A program made the translations under genes and the position numbers. The notes beneath the pieces are model-generated. The model saw only the letters and a program-made list of their open reading frames with translations, had not been told where the DNA came from and searched no databases. Positions 31,494 to 40,288 of a stretch of 62,954 nucleotides of DNA are shown here, one piece after another (within the stretch, counting starts at the first letter, position 1; each line of letters opens with the position of its first letter). The DNA comes from Eubacteriales bacterium (lineage in GTDB: Bacteria; Bacillota; Clostridia; Oscillospirales; Oscillospiraceae): contig JAUNSH010000009.1 of the NCBI GenBank assembly GCA_030539285.1, positions 1 through 62,954 on the forward strand. Reading direction: 5' to 3'.

Positions 31494-32156
31494 ATGGACG
31501 ACGAGAAGCTGAAATACCAGATCGGCGCGAATATCGCCGCCTATCGCAAGCAGGCGGGCCTGACCCAGGCCGGTCTGGCGGAAAAACTGAATTATTCCGA
31601 CAAGGCTGTTTCCAAGTGGGAACGGGGCGAGTCCGTGCCCGACGTGCTGACGCTCATGCAACTGGCTGCCCAGTTTGAGATCACCGTGAATGACCTTTTG
31701 GTAGACCCGGAGGCCCTGCCCGGCAACCCGGGCACCCTGGAAAAGGCCATGACCCAGGTGTCTGAGAAGGCCCTCAAGCGCAAGGCCAACAAAAATGTGA
31801 TCCTCGCCCTGTCCTCCACCCTGGTGTGGTTCGTGGCGCTGTTTGCCTTTGTGGTGCTGTCCTCCTTTGACTTTCTGGAACGGTACAGCTGCCTGCTGTT
31901 CTTCTACGCCATCCCCGCCAACGCCATCGTTCTGCTGAGCCTGCGCTCAGCCTGGCACGACTTCCGCTGGAACAAGGTTCTGATCAGCACCATCGTCTGG
32001 GGAAGCCTTCTGAGCATCTATGTGACCCTCCGGGTCGTCATGGAGGTCCATTTCTGGAAGATCTTCCTGCTGGGCATCCCGGGACAGATCGCCATTTTCC
32101 TATGGTTCCGGATGTTCCGGGCCAGCGACACAAAAAAGGAGAATACCAATGGATAA
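31494..32156 (+). CDS. HTH regulator with C-terminal membrane segments
   Basis: 220 aa. Xre domain: IGANIAAYRKQAGLTQAGLA and YSDKAVSKWERGESVPDVLT (residues 5-60), then a linker and four hydrophobic helices (from about 102 to 210), the last ones FWKIFLLGIPGQIAIFLWF. Membrane-tethered Xre proteins of this layout are common in clostridia and probably sense envelope state. GGAGG before ATG 31494. It overlaps the next gene by 8 bp, so they are coupled. Confidence 0.88.
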   Translation: MDDEKLKYQIGANIAAYRKQAGLTQAGLAEKLNYSDKAVSKWERGESVPDVLTLMQLAAQFEITVNDLLVDPEALPGNPGTLEKAMTQVSEKALKRKANKNVILALSSTLVWFVALFAFVVLSSFDFLERYSCLLFFYAIPANAIVLLSLRSAWHDFRWNKVLISTIVWGSLLSIYVTLRVVMEVHFWKIFLLGIPGQIAIFLWFRMFRASDTKKENTNG

Positions 32157-32682
32157 GAAAGAATTGCGGCGTACCATCCGGGAACGCAAGCGGGCCATGA
32201 CCGAGGAGGAGATCGTCAGCCGCAGCGAGAAGCTGGGGGTGCTGTTCGCCCAGAGTGAGGCCTACAAAAACGCCAGGACCATTTATGGGTATCTGCCCTA
32301 CAATCAGGAGGTCCGCACGGTGCCCATGCTGGAACAGGCTTTGCGGGACGCCAAGCGGGTGGCTGTGCCCAAGGTCTACGGGGACGAGATGAAATTTCTC
32401 TATCTGGATGACCTGAGTAAGGTTTCCAAGGGCTACGCCGGGATCCCCGAGCCAATTGCCGACGGGCCTGTTGCAAACGATACCACCGCGCTGGTGCTGA
32501 TGCCCGGCCTGGCCTTTGACCCGGCGGGACACCGCATCGGCTACGGCGGCGGCTTTTACGACAAATTTCTCGCCGCAGAGCCGAACCACCCTACATTAGC
32601 CCTGTGTTATGAATTTCAGATGCTGCCCAAACTGGAAACGGAGGAACACGACATCCCCGTGGATACAGTGCTGTGGGCATAA
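32149..32682 (+). CDS. 5-formyltetrahydrofolate cyclo-ligase
   Basis: 177 aa. N-terminal MDKKELRRTIRERKRAMTEE; the signature LVLMPGLAFDPAGHRIGYGGGFYDKFL near residue 118 binds ATP and folate. It converts 5-formyl-THF to 5,10-methenyl-THF, returning stored folate to the active pool. Overlaps the upstream regulator by 8 bp; the following membrane protein starts 11 bp later, so 31494-33884 reads as one operon. Confidence 0.95.
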   Translation: MDKKELRRTIRERKRAMTEEEIVSRSEKLGVLFAQSEAYKNARTIYGYLPYNQEVRTVPMLEQALRDAKRVAVPKVYGDEMKFLYLDDLSKVSKGYAGIPEPIADGPVANDTTALVLMPGLAFDPAGHRIGYGGGFYDKFLAAEPNHPTLALCYEFQMLPKLETEEHDIPVDTVLWA

Positions 32683-32693
32683 AAGGAGCGACT

Positions 32694-33269
32694 ATGACTT
32701 TTATCCTGGTTATATTGATTGCCGCCGCAGTCTTCGGCCTGTGCTTCGCGGTGGACAAGGCTTTCGCCAAGCTGTTCCGCAGCAAGGCCCAGCACCGCAG
32801 CGGCAAGGCCGTCCGGGCCAATAAGCGCTACGGCATGTTCGGTGTCATTCTGTCCGTATTGGGCATTATGGCAATTTGCGTGGGCATTTCCGACGGTTCT
32901 GTACTGCTGTGGGGCGGTGTCATCGTGCTGCTCATGGGCGTATGTCTCGCGGTGTACTACCTGAGCTTCGGTGTGTTCTACGACGGTGAGACCTTCCTGC
33001 TGTCCCGGTTCGGGAAGAAGGAGGTTACATACCGGTTTGACCAGATCAAGGGCCAGAAGCTCTATTTGGTGCAGGGCGGCAACATCATCATCGAGCTGCA
33101 CATGGCAGACGGCGGCACCGTCAGTCTGCAATCCACCATGGACGGGGTCTATCCCTTCCTGGACACCGCCTTCGCGGCCTGGTGCCTGCAAACCGGCCGG
33201 GACCCCCAGAGCTGTGACTTCCACGACCCCAGCCAGAGCCTGTGGTTCCCCACGGTGGAGGATGTGTAA
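32694..33269 (+). CDS. Membrane protein of unknown function (PH-like domain)
   Basis: 191 aa. Helix at 1-20 (MTFILVILIAAAVFGLCFAV), two more at about 50-90, then a soluble part GVFYDGETFLLSRFGKKEVT that looks like a bacterial PH/DUF-type domain sensing lipid or membrane state. No enzyme motif. AGGAG before ATG 32694. The stop is directly followed by the DUF1643 start. Confidence 0.72.
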   Translation: MTFILVILIAAAVFGLCFAVDKAFAKLFRSKAQHRSGKAVRANKRYGMFGVILSVLGIMAICVGISDGSVLLWGGVIVLLMGVCLAVYYLSFGVFYDGETFLLSRFGKKEVTYRFDQIKGQKLYLVQGGNIIIELHMADGGTVSLQSTMDGVYPFLDTAFAAWCLQTGRDPQSCDFHDPSQSLWFPTVEDV

Positions 33270-33884
33270 ATGGCCCACGTCCCCACTGTTGCCACCACAG
33301 AACTGGAGCTACTGACCTTCCAGGATGCTTTGGAGGCCGCCAACACCCCTTCGCCGGACTATGACATCCAGAAATGGCTCTATGCTCCCAATTTTTACTC
33401 GGAATACCGGTATCTGCTGGGTACCAGAGGAAATGATCCTCTGATCTGCATCGGCATCAACCCCTCTACCGCAAAGCCCGATGCGCTGGACAACACGCTG
33501 AAATCCGTGGAGCGCATTGCCTTGGGCAACGGCTACGACAGCTTTCTCATGTTCAACGTCTACGCCCAGCGGGCCACCTCCCCGGACGATATGGAGAAGG
33601 TATACAACCCAGCCCTGCACCGGGAGAACCTGGAAGCTTTCCGCTATATTCTCTCCATTTCTGGGCATCCCGCGGTCTGGGCGGCCTGGGGAGCTATCAT
33701 CGAAAAGCGGCCTTACTTACCCGAATGCGTTCGGGATCTGGTTTCCGCCGGCGAGGAATTTGGCGCCAGCTGGTACTGCGCCGGGGCCATCACCAAAAAG
33801 GGGCACCCCCATCATCCGCTGTACCTGCGCAAGGACGAAAAGCTGAAACCCTTTGACGTCAAAACCTATTTAGAACAGCTGTAA
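33270..33884 (+). CDS. DUF1643 domain protein
   Basis: 204 aa. LICIGINPSTAKPDALDNTL and SFLMFNVYAQRATSP are the DUF1643 signature; ending GHPHHPLYLRKDEKLKPFDV. The family is widespread in bacteria and phages and resembles uracil-DNA-glycosylase-like folds, but no activity is established. The ATG follows the preceding stop without a gap, so it is coupled to the membrane-protein gene. Last gene of the 31494-33884 operon. Confidence 0.88.
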   Translation: MAHVPTVATTELELLTFQDALEAANTPSPDYDIQKWLYAPNFYSEYRYLLGTRGNDPLICIGINPSTAKPDALDNTLKSVERIALGNGYDSFLMFNVYAQRATSPDDMEKVYNPALHRENLEAFRYILSISGHPAVWAAWGAIIEKRPYLPECVRDLVSAGEEFGASWYCAGAITKKGHPHHPLYLRKDEKLKPFDVKTYLEQL

Positions 33885-33902
33885 CTTTCCCAAAATTTGT
33901 TT

Positions 33903-34012
33903 CGTAGGGGGCGATGCCCACATCGCCCCTTCTCAGATCTTCCGAATTCGCCGTAAGCGATCTATGATCGCTCATCTTTACTGCGGGCCGATGTAGGCAT
34001 CGGCCCCTACGG
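33903..34012. repeat. About 110-bp inverted-repeat element, copy B
   Basis: Same ends and centre as 4463-4573, with one difference (GATGTAGGCATC) in the right arm. It follows the DUF1643 stop by 18 bp. Confidence 0.85.
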
Positions 34013-34075
34013 CTGGAAAACACAATTTTTGATACACAAGCGGGGCACTGCCCCGCTGTTTTTGGAGGTATTACC

Positions 34076-34591
34076 ATGAAACTCATTATCGCATCCGATA
34101 TTCACGGCTCCGCATTCTGGTGCGGAAAGCTGATGGAGCTTGTAGACCGGGAGCAGCCGGATAAGGTGATCCTGCTGGGCGACCTGCTGTACCACGGCCC
34201 CCGGAACGATCTGCCCTGGGACTACGCCCCCAAGCAGGTCATCCCCATGCTGTCCGATCTCAAGGACATGATCATCGCCGTCCGGGGCAACTGCGAAGCA
34301 GAAGTCGATCAGATGGTACTCCCCTTCCCCTGCATGGCGGAATTTTCCGAACTGCTGCTGGACGGCAGAACCTTCTACCTGACCCATGGACATCACGCGA
34401 GCCCCGACAACCTGCCGCCCCTGCCGGAAGGTTCTGTTTTTCTGTCCGGTCACACCCATGTGAAAACGGACGAGATCCGGGGCGGCATCCGCTGCCTGAA
34501 TCCCGGCAGCGTGTCCATCCCCAAGGACGGCAGCCATAGCTGCCTGATTTACGAAAACGGCGAATTTTCCGTAAAAATTTTGGAGGACTGA
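34076..34591 (+). CDS. YfcE-type metallophosphoesterase
   Basis: 171 aa. MKLIIASDIHGSAFWCGKLM (D-x-H), LLGDLLYHGPRN (GD), RGNCEAEVD (GNC in place of GNH/GNCD), THGHH and SGHTHVKT give the two-metal site. Acts on phosphodiesters; the physiological substrate is unknown for YfcE. GGAGG before ATG 34076. The DUF6472 gene begins 1 bp after the stop. Confidence 0.93.
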   Translation: MKLIIASDIHGSAFWCGKLMELVDREQPDKVILLGDLLYHGPRNDLPWDYAPKQVIPMLSDLKDMIIAVRGNCEAEVDQMVLPFPCMAEFSELLLDGRTFYLTHGHHASPDNLPPLPEGSVFLSGHTHVKTDEIRGGIRCLNPGSVSIPKDGSHSCLIYENGEFSVKILED

Positions 34592-34592
34592 C

Positions 34593-34769
34593 ATGGATTC
34601 GACGGAATGCGACAGCTGCTGGTATTATGATTATGATGAGGAATACGAGGAGTATTACTGCATGATGGACCTGGACGAGGACGAGGTCTACCGCATTATG
34701 ACCTCCCGAAACCGGCACTGCCCCTACTACCGGCAGGGCGACGACTACACCCTCGCAAGGAGACAATAA
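34593..34769 (+). CDS. DUF6472 family small protein
   Basis: 58 aa. CDSCWYYDYDEEYEEYYCMM and HCPYYRQGDDYTLARRQ give four cysteines in a pattern typical of this clostridial family, likely metal-binding. Begins 1 bp after the YfcE stop and ends 2 bp before the lipoprotein gene, so it is the middle gene of a tight operon. Confidence 0.82.
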   Translation: MDSTECDSCWYYDYDEEYEEYYCMMDLDEDEVYRIMTSRNRHCPYYRQGDDYTLARRQ

Positions 34770-34771
34770 CC

Positions 34772-36610
34772 ATGAAAAAAGCCCTCTGCCTGATCCTGAC
34801 CTGCCTGTTGCTGGTTGGCTGCGCCGCCCAGCCCGATGTGGATGTGACCGCCCCCACTGCTGTGCAGACGGTTCCCTCCGAAACAGAACCTATGCGGTTG
34901 TACGTGCCGGAACATCCGTTGGAGCAATCCGCTCCCGGCGCTCTGCGGGTCTACCCCCTGCGCCAGCAGGCCGGGGGGATCCTGGCAATGGGCAGCGACC
35001 TGATCGTCTTATGCGGCAGCGACACCACGGTGCTGACGCTGTTGACCGGCGAAGACCTGGTGGTCGGCGCCACGGCAGAGCTTTCCTTCCGACTGGACGA
35101 AAATGACCCCTCCCTGCGGGTGGGGAGGGATGCCCTGTCCTACTTTGACCCGGTGCGTCGGGAAACCGTCATTCTCAGCGATACGCTTAAAGATGTGAGC
35201 CGCATCGCCGCCCCGGAGGGGATGGTCGGCTCCCCTATCCTCTCTGCCGACCGTTCCACCCTGTACTACTGCACCCCTACCGCCATCCGGGCCTGGGATC
35301 TGGAAACCGGCATCCGGCGGTGCGTCAAGGAACTGTCCTACGAAAGTCAGGAGTTGACGGGGCTGCATCAGGAAGACACCATTCTGCAGTGCCTTATCAC
35401 CCAGGACGGTGAGGAGCGGACCCTCTTTCTAGCAGCGGACACCGGGCGGCTGCTTTGGGAGGTTCCAGGCGACGTGACATTGAAGACCCAAGGCAGCGGC
35501 TATTACGCTTCCGTACCCGAAGGCCCCGTCCGGCTCCAACTCTTCGGCCAGTCCGGGGATGCCCAGCTTCTGACCCCCGGCGATATTTACGCAGACTGCT
35601 ATTATTTGGAAAACCAACGACGTGTTGTCGCTGTGTCCGGGCAGGAAATACCCGTACTGAACTGCTACGAGCTGGACACGGGACTGCGGTGCGCCAGTCT
35701 GACACTGGACGGCAATTATGAATTTGTGTCCATCACCGCCTGTGAAGCCGATGCCGTGTACCTGCTGCTGAAGGACCGGGATGGCGACGGTCTGATCTGC
35801 CGGTGGGACCTGTACGCCGAGGCCAGCCGCACCGCTGACACCCGCAGCTATGCGGGTCCGCGGTACACGGAAGGTGCCCCGGATTCCGCCGCACTGGCCC
35901 AGTGCCAGGAAGATGCTGCCCAGCTGGGCGAAAAATACGGGATCCAGGTGCTGGTCTGGCAGGATCCGCTGACCGTCATGCCTTGGGACTATGAGTTTGA
36001 ACCGGAATATCTGGCCCCGGTGCTGAGCAGGGAGCTTTCTGAACTGGATCAGCGGCTCTCCTACTACCCACCGGAAATACTGGCGGGCATCAAAGAGCAT
36101 TTTTCCGATTTGACCATCTGTCTGGTGCGCGATATCCAAGGCTCCCCCGAATCCGGCAGTCTGGCAAAAGCCACAGGTATCCAGTTCTATCAGGGAAGCC
36201 ATGCCTACATAGCCATCGCCGTGGGGCAATATGCCGAACGGGCGCTGTACCATGAGCTGTACCACGTAATGGAGACCCGGCTGCTCACCGACAGCACTGC
36301 TCTCGACCGATGGGACGCCATGAACCCTGCCGGCTTTGCTTACGATCTGGATTACGCCGCCAACCAAAGCCGCAAGGCGGATGAATACCTTCAGCCGGAC
36401 ACCCGCTCCTTTATCGACACCTATTCCATGAGCTTTCCCAAGGAGGACCGGGCACGGATCATGGAATGCGCCATGAGCGCCGGCAACGAGGCTCTGTTCC
36501 GTTCCCCCGTGATGCAGGCAAAGCTGGGGTGTCTCGCCACTGCCATCCGGGAAGCCTACGGGCTGAAAAAGTCCACGGAGAACTTCCGCTGGGAACAGTA
36601 TTTGAAGTAA
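34772..36610 (+). CDS. Lipoprotein with propeller-like region and HExxH metalloprotease-like domain
   Basis: 612 aa. Signal MKKALCLILTCLLLVGCAAQ with lipobox LVGC. Residues 50-350 have repeating beta-blade segments (LAMGSDLIVLCGSDTTVLTL, SADRSTLYYCTPTAIRAWDL). The C-terminal part has YHELYHVMETRLL near residue 490, an HExxH zinc motif, followed by a conserved FAYDLDYAA segment and DEYLQPD that could supply the third ligand. It may be a surface protease-like sensor. Function not known; I recognise the layout from clostridial hypothetical proteins. AAGGAGA upstream. Confidence 0.78.
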   Translation: MKKALCLILTCLLLVGCAAQPDVDVTAPTAVQTVPSETEPMRLYVPEHPLEQSAPGALRVYPLRQQAGGILAMGSDLIVLCGSDTTVLTLLTGEDLVVGATAELSFRLDENDPSLRVGRDALSYFDPVRRETVILSDTLKDVSRIAAPEGMVGSPILSADRSTLYYCTPTAIRAWDLETGIRRCVKELSYESQELTGLHQEDTILQCLITQDGEERTLFLAADTGRLLWEVPGDVTLKTQGSGYYASVPEGPVRLQLFGQSGDAQLLTPGDIYADCYYLENQRRVVAVSGQEIPVLNCYELDTGLRCASLTLDGNYEFVSITACEADAVYLLLKDRDGDGLICRWDLYAEASRTADTRSYAGPRYTEGAPDSAALAQCQEDAAQLGEKYGIQVLVWQDPLTVMPWDYEFEPEYLAPVLSRELSELDQRLSYYPPEILAGIKEHFSDLTICLVRDIQGSPESGSLAKATGIQFYQGSHAYIAIAVGQYAERALYHELYHVMETRLLTDSTALDRWDAMNPAGFAYDLDYAANQSRKADEYLQPDTRSFIDTYSMSFPKEDRARIMECAMSAGNEALFRSPVMQAKLGCLATAIREAYGLKKSTENFRWEQYLK

Positions 36611-36709
36611 ACCTCTTCCGGCCTCGCTTATGCTCGGCCACCTTCCCCACAGGGGAAGGCTAAAAATCTCCCGCCTTCCTGATACGGAAAGCGGGAGTTT
36701 TCTATGTAG
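36611..36709. terminator. Palindromic repeat and terminator between convergent genes
   Basis: CTTCCCCACAGGGGAAGG is one short hairpin repeat; CTCCCGC...GCGGGAG followed by a T run ends the plus-strand transcript. Confidence 0.7.
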
Positions 36710-36710
36710 T

Positions 36711-37124
36711 TTAGTCTTCGGTAAACAGCTGGTCCCGGCAATACTGGATAATGGCCTTGCGGGTGATCAGACCGATGAACGCGCCGTAGTCATCCACCAC
36801 GGGGACAAAATTCTGGTTGGACGCCCGGTCGATCAGGTCGTGCATGGATGCGGTGATGCGGACGGGAACATTGTCCTTCCGGCGGGAGATCTCCATGATC
36901 CGCCGGGCCTCTGCCTGCCGCATGTCCATATAGCACATATTCTTCAGCGCCCACAGCAGATCGCCCTCAGTCAGGGTCCCCCGGTATTCGCCCCGGCGGT
37001 TCAGGATAGGAAGCGCCGCGTAGCCGGAGGCCTCCATTTTTTCCAGTGCCTGTCGAATGGTAAAATCGTCGTGCAGGTAAGCGCACATCGCTTTCGGTGT
37101 CAGAAAAAATAAGATACTGTTCAT
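36711..37124 (-). CDS. CBS-domain pair protein
   Basis: 137 aa. Two CBS motifs: FTIRQALEKMEASGYAALPI with GTLTEGDLLWAL, and ITASMHDLIDRASNQNFVPV with GAFIGLITRKAIIQY. Stand-alone CBS pairs usually bind adenosine nucleotides such as c-di-AMP or AMP as sensors. AAAGGAG 9 bp upstream of the ATG. GdpP in this window hydrolyses c-di-AMP, so a link is possible but not shown. Confidence 0.9.
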   Translation of the reverse strand: MNSILFFLTPKAMCAYLHDDFTIRQALEKMEASGYAALPILNRRGEYRGTLTEGDLLWALKNMCYMDMRQAEARRIMEISRRKDNVPVRITASMHDLIDRASNQNFVPVVDDYGAFIGLITRKAIIQYCRDQLFTED

Positions 37125-37277
37125 CGCTTACTCCTTTACGGTCCCAGTGGAGGGGCCTTCGTGCCTCTCCCGTTATGAATATTATAGCACATACCGCAGG
37201 GAAAAGCATGAATTTTTATCGTTATTTTGTCTGCCGAACGTCAAATATTTTATGGCATCATTGTGCAATTTGCATAA

Positions 37278-38546
37278 TCATTCTGTGAAAGTGAACTCTG
37301 TACAGTCAAAAGTAGCAAAATAATCCTGAACCGTCTCCGCACGGCGGATCAGCTGAAAGCTTCCGTCGGATTTTAGGAGCACCTCGGCGGAACGAAGCTT
37401 GCCGTTATAGTTGTAGCCCATGGAGAAGCCGTGAGCGCCGGTGTCATGAATACACAGAATATCCCCGACTTCAATTTCTGGCAGGCTGCGCTCAATGGCG
37501 AACTTGTCGTTGTTCTCGCACAGGCCGCCGGTCACATCATACACATGATCCAGAATTGCGTCCTCCTTGCCCAGCACGGTGATGTGGTGGTAAGCGCCGT
37601 ACATGGCAGGGCGCATCAGGTTGGCAGCGCAGGCATCCAGACCGATGTACTCCCGGTAGATGTGCTTCTGGTGGAGGACCGTGGAGATCAGATGCCCGTA
37701 GGGCGCCAGCATGAACCGCCCCAGCTCGGTAAAGATGGCGATGTCGTCCATGCCCTGGGGAGTCAGGATCTCCTCGTACTGCTGCCGGACACCCTCGCCG
37801 ATAAAGGTGATGTCGCTGGCGGGCTGCTCGGGACGGTAGTCCACGCCCACGCCGCCGGAGAGGTTGATAAAGGAGAAGTGGCAGCCCGTGGCGTTGCGCA
37901 GCCGCACCGCCAGACGGAACAGCTGGCTGGCAAGCTCGGGATAGTAGCCATTCTGGGTGGTGTTGGAGGCCAGGAAAGCATGGATGCCGAAATGCTTGGT
38001 GCCCAGCTTCATCAGCCGCTGAATGGCTCCCGCCATCTGGTCTTCCGTCATACCGTACTTGGCATCCCGGGGCATATCCATGATAGTGTTGCCCAGGGAG
38101 AAGGAGCCGCCGGGGTTATACCGCAGGCACACCGTCTCCGGCGCCTTTCCGTCCGCGATCTTCGCCAGGAACTCCACATGGGTAGCGTCATCCAAATTGA
38201 TATAGGCCCCCATCTCGTATGCCTTGCGCATATCCTTTTCCGGGGTCACATTGGAGGAGAACATCACGTCGTGGCCCGTGCAGCCCACAGCCTGGGCCAG
38301 CAGAAGCTCTGCGTAGGAGGCACAGTCACAGCCGCAGCCCTCCTCCTTGAGGATCTGAATGATGTAAGGATTGGGGGTGGCCTTCACGGCAAAATACTCC
38401 CGGTAGCCCTTGTTCCAGGAAAAGGCCTTTTTCAGTGCCCGGGCGTTGGCCCGGATACCGGCCTCGTCGTAAATATGGAAGGGTGTGGGGATCTCCGCAA
38501 TGATCTCCTTCGCCTTGTCCAGTGTCAGAAACGGTGTCTTTTTCAT
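37278..38546 (-). CDS. lysA: Diaminopimelate decarboxylase (PLP)
   Basis: 422 aa. Fold type III PLP enzyme: FAVKATPNP holds the Schiff-base lysine near residue 55; FINLSGGVGVDYRP is the phosphate glycine loop; EVGDILCIHDTGAHGFSMGY is the C-terminal barrel with the active-site residues. It makes lysine from meso-diaminopimelate. ATG 38546 behind GAAAGAGGT. A lysine riboswitch upstream gives independent support. A longer frame to 38603 runs into the riboswitch terminator and is rejected. Confidence 0.93.
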   Translation of the reverse strand: MKKTPFLTLDKAKEIIAEIPTPFHIYDEAGIRANARALKKAFSWNKGYREYFAVKATPNPYIIQILKEEGCGCDCASYAELLLAQAVGCTGHDVMFSSNVTPEKDMRKAYEMGAYINLDDATHVEFLAKIADGKAPETVCLRYNPGGSFSLGNTIMDMPRDAKYGMTEDQMAGAIQRLMKLGTKHFGIHAFLASNTTQNGYYPELASQLFRLAVRLRNATGCHFSFINLSGGVGVDYRPEQPASDITFIGEGVRQQYEEILTPQGMDDIAIFTELGRFMLAPYGHLISTVLHQKHIYREYIGLDACAANLMRPAMYGAYHHITVLGKEDAILDHVYDVTGGLCENNDKFAIERSLPEIEVGDILCIHDTGAHGFSMGYNYNGKLRSAEVLLKSDGSFQLIRRAETVQDYFATFDCTEFTFTE

Positions 38547-38570
38547 GGTTCTACCTCTTTCCAAACAATT

Positions 38571-38779
38571 AAAAACCCTGTGCGCCGGGCACAGGGAAAA
38601 CACATGTGTTTATCCCGGCAGCGCAACATCCAGTGGATGACAGTTCCGCGCATATTCTGCGCGGCCCCAGGAAGCGCCCGCTTGGCGGAAGGCACATCCT
38701 TCGGCGAAAGTCCCTTTCCCTGATTCGGCAATTGCCAAACCGAACCGGTACTGATGGCTTCCGCAACCTCAGCCGTAAC
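38571..38779 (-). promoter_or_regulatory. Lysine riboswitch with terminator
   Basis: Leader between the promoter and lysA. Conserved core pieces of the L box are visible on the minus strand: GAGGTTGCGGAAGCCATCAG, AGTACCGG, GGAAAGGG, CGCCGAAGG, GGGGCC and ACTGTCATCCACTGGATG. It ends in a CCCTGTGC/GCACAGGG hairpin with five T (38571-38596), 25 bp before the start codon. Lysine should terminate transcription. Confidence 0.88.
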
Positions 38780-38785
38780 AGGCTC

Positions 38786-38814
38786 ATTGTACGCTATGCG
38801 CAAACATTTGTCAA
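38786..38814 (-). promoter_or_regulatory. Promoter of lysA
   Basis: TTGACA (38809-38814), 17 bp, TACAAT (38786-38791). Confidence 0.9.
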
Positions 38815-38942
38815 CCCCAAATCCGACTCTACCAGCGGTAGAATTGCCGTCTCTCCCGGGGATAGAGGGTAGAATTGCATCGGTAGGTAGCATTTTTCAC
38901 TGTATGTGGTATGGTAACAGCACTTGAAAGTGAGGAATTGCA

Positions 38943-39614
38943 ATGAAACGAACGAAACTGTCTGACCGTCAGCTGCCGGACTACTCCCGGGGCGAGGAAC
39001 TGATGAACATGATCACCCACATTGTCGGCGGCGCTCTGGGCGTCATCGTGCTGCTGACATGCGTGGTGCGCTCCGCCCTCAACCAGAACTATTACGGTAT
39101 TGTCAGCTGCACCATCTATGGCACCACCTTTATTACCATGTTCACCATTTCCAGCGTCTACCACGGCCTGAAGCCCAGCATGAGCAAAAAGGTGATGCAG
39201 GTCATCGACCACTGTACCATCTATTTCCTGATCTGCGGCACCTACACCCCTGTGGTGCTGGCCGCCATCCGGCCTCTGCATCCTGCGCTGGGCTGGGGAC
39301 TGCTGATCTTTGAATGGATGCTGGCTATTATCGCCTGCACCCTGACCGCCATTGACCTTAAAAAATACAATGTCTTTTCCATGATCTGCTACATCGGCAT
39401 GGGCTGGGCCGTGATCCCCTTTGCAAAGCAGACGCTGGAGGCCATGGGCCTTGGCGGATTTCTGCTGCTGCTCCTGGGTGGCATTGCCTACACCGTCGGC
39501 TCCGTCCTCTATGGGCTGGGCAAGACCAAAAAGTGGATGCACTCGGTATTCCACATCTTCGTGGTTCTGGGCGCGGTCCTGCAATACTTCGCAGTACTGC
39601 TGTACGCGATCTGA
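38943..39614 (+). CDS. Hemolysin III family (PAQR) membrane protein
   Basis: 223 aa. Seven membrane helices with the family signatures EELMNMITHIVGGALG, SSVYHGL...QVIDHCTIYFLICGTY, and the C-terminal MHSVFHIFVVLGAVLQY. Conserved Ser/His/Asp residues bind zinc in PAQR proteins. Function in bacteria is uncertain (lipid remodelling proposed); the haemolysin name is historical. The start at 38943 has GAGG 8 bp upstream. Confidence 0.93.
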   Translation: MKRTKLSDRQLPDYSRGEELMNMITHIVGGALGVIVLLTCVVRSALNQNYYGIVSCTIYGTTFITMFTISSVYHGLKPSMSKKVMQVIDHCTIYFLICGTYTPVVLAAIRPLHPALGWGLLIFEWMLAIIACTLTAIDLKKYNVFSMICYIGMGWAVIPFAKQTLEAMGLGGFLLLLLGGIAYTVGSVLYGLGKTKKWMHSVFHIFVVLGAVLQYFAVLLYAI

Positions 39615-39632
39615 GGTTTTGAGGAACGCCCC

Positions 39633-40249
39633 ATGGAACACATCTTCCTGCATGGTCTTGGGCAGACTCCCAAAAGCTGGGAGGCCGTCACAAAAAAGCT
39701 GGGCAACAAAGCCAATTGTCCAGACCTTTCCGCGTTGCCCTCTGAGAAGCCCCTGACCTACGCCGGGCTGTACCGGGCTTTTGCGGAGAATGTGATGCCG
39801 CAAAGGAGAAAATCCATCTGTGCGGGCTGTCTCTCGGCGGTGTGCTGGCGCTGAATTACGCGATGGAACACCCAGAAAGCGTTCAGTCTCTCGTCCTGAT
39901 TGCCGCCCAGTACCGTATGCCAAAGCGCACCCTGCGTCTGCAAAACATTCTGTTCCGCCTGATGCCGAAAGGAATGTTTTCCCAGACCGGATTTTCCAAG
40001 GAGGACATGATCTCCCTGTGCGCCAGCATGACAGATCTGGATTTCAGCGGCTCTCTTTCCAAAATCCGCTGCCCAGTGCTGGTGGTCTGCGGGGAAAAGG
40101 ATGCCGCCAACTTACGAGCCTCCAAAGAACTGGCTGCGCTCATTCCTTCTGCCCGGCTGGAAATCATCCCCGGTTCCGGGCACGAAATCAACCTGGACGC
40201 CCCGGAAAAGCTGTCCGAACTACTTCGAGACTTCTATCAAACCGCTTAA
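39633..40249 (+). pseudogene. Alpha/beta hydrolase with a frameshift
   Basis: The first frame (39633) gives MEHIFLHGLGQTPKSWEAVT, the oxyanion HG motif, to AFAEN near 39791. The next frame continues DAAKEKIHLCGLSLGGVLAL, with the nucleophile motif GLSLGG, through VLVVCGEKDAANL (acid) and PGSGHEIN (His) to 40249. The join needs one base missing around 39792. All catalytic parts are present, so this is a recent mutation, an assembly error, or programmed frameshifting. No slippery heptamer is evident. It follows the HlyIII gene by 18 bp. Confidence 0.85.
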
Positions 40250-40288
40250 TGAACGAACGCCCCTGCCGAATCTGGCAGGGGCATATCC

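Noticed and set aside
37431-38723. 430-codon open frame opposite lysA and its leader
   Set aside because: It runs through the riboswitch and its terminator and has His/Val-rich shadow composition typical of GC-rich antisense frames.
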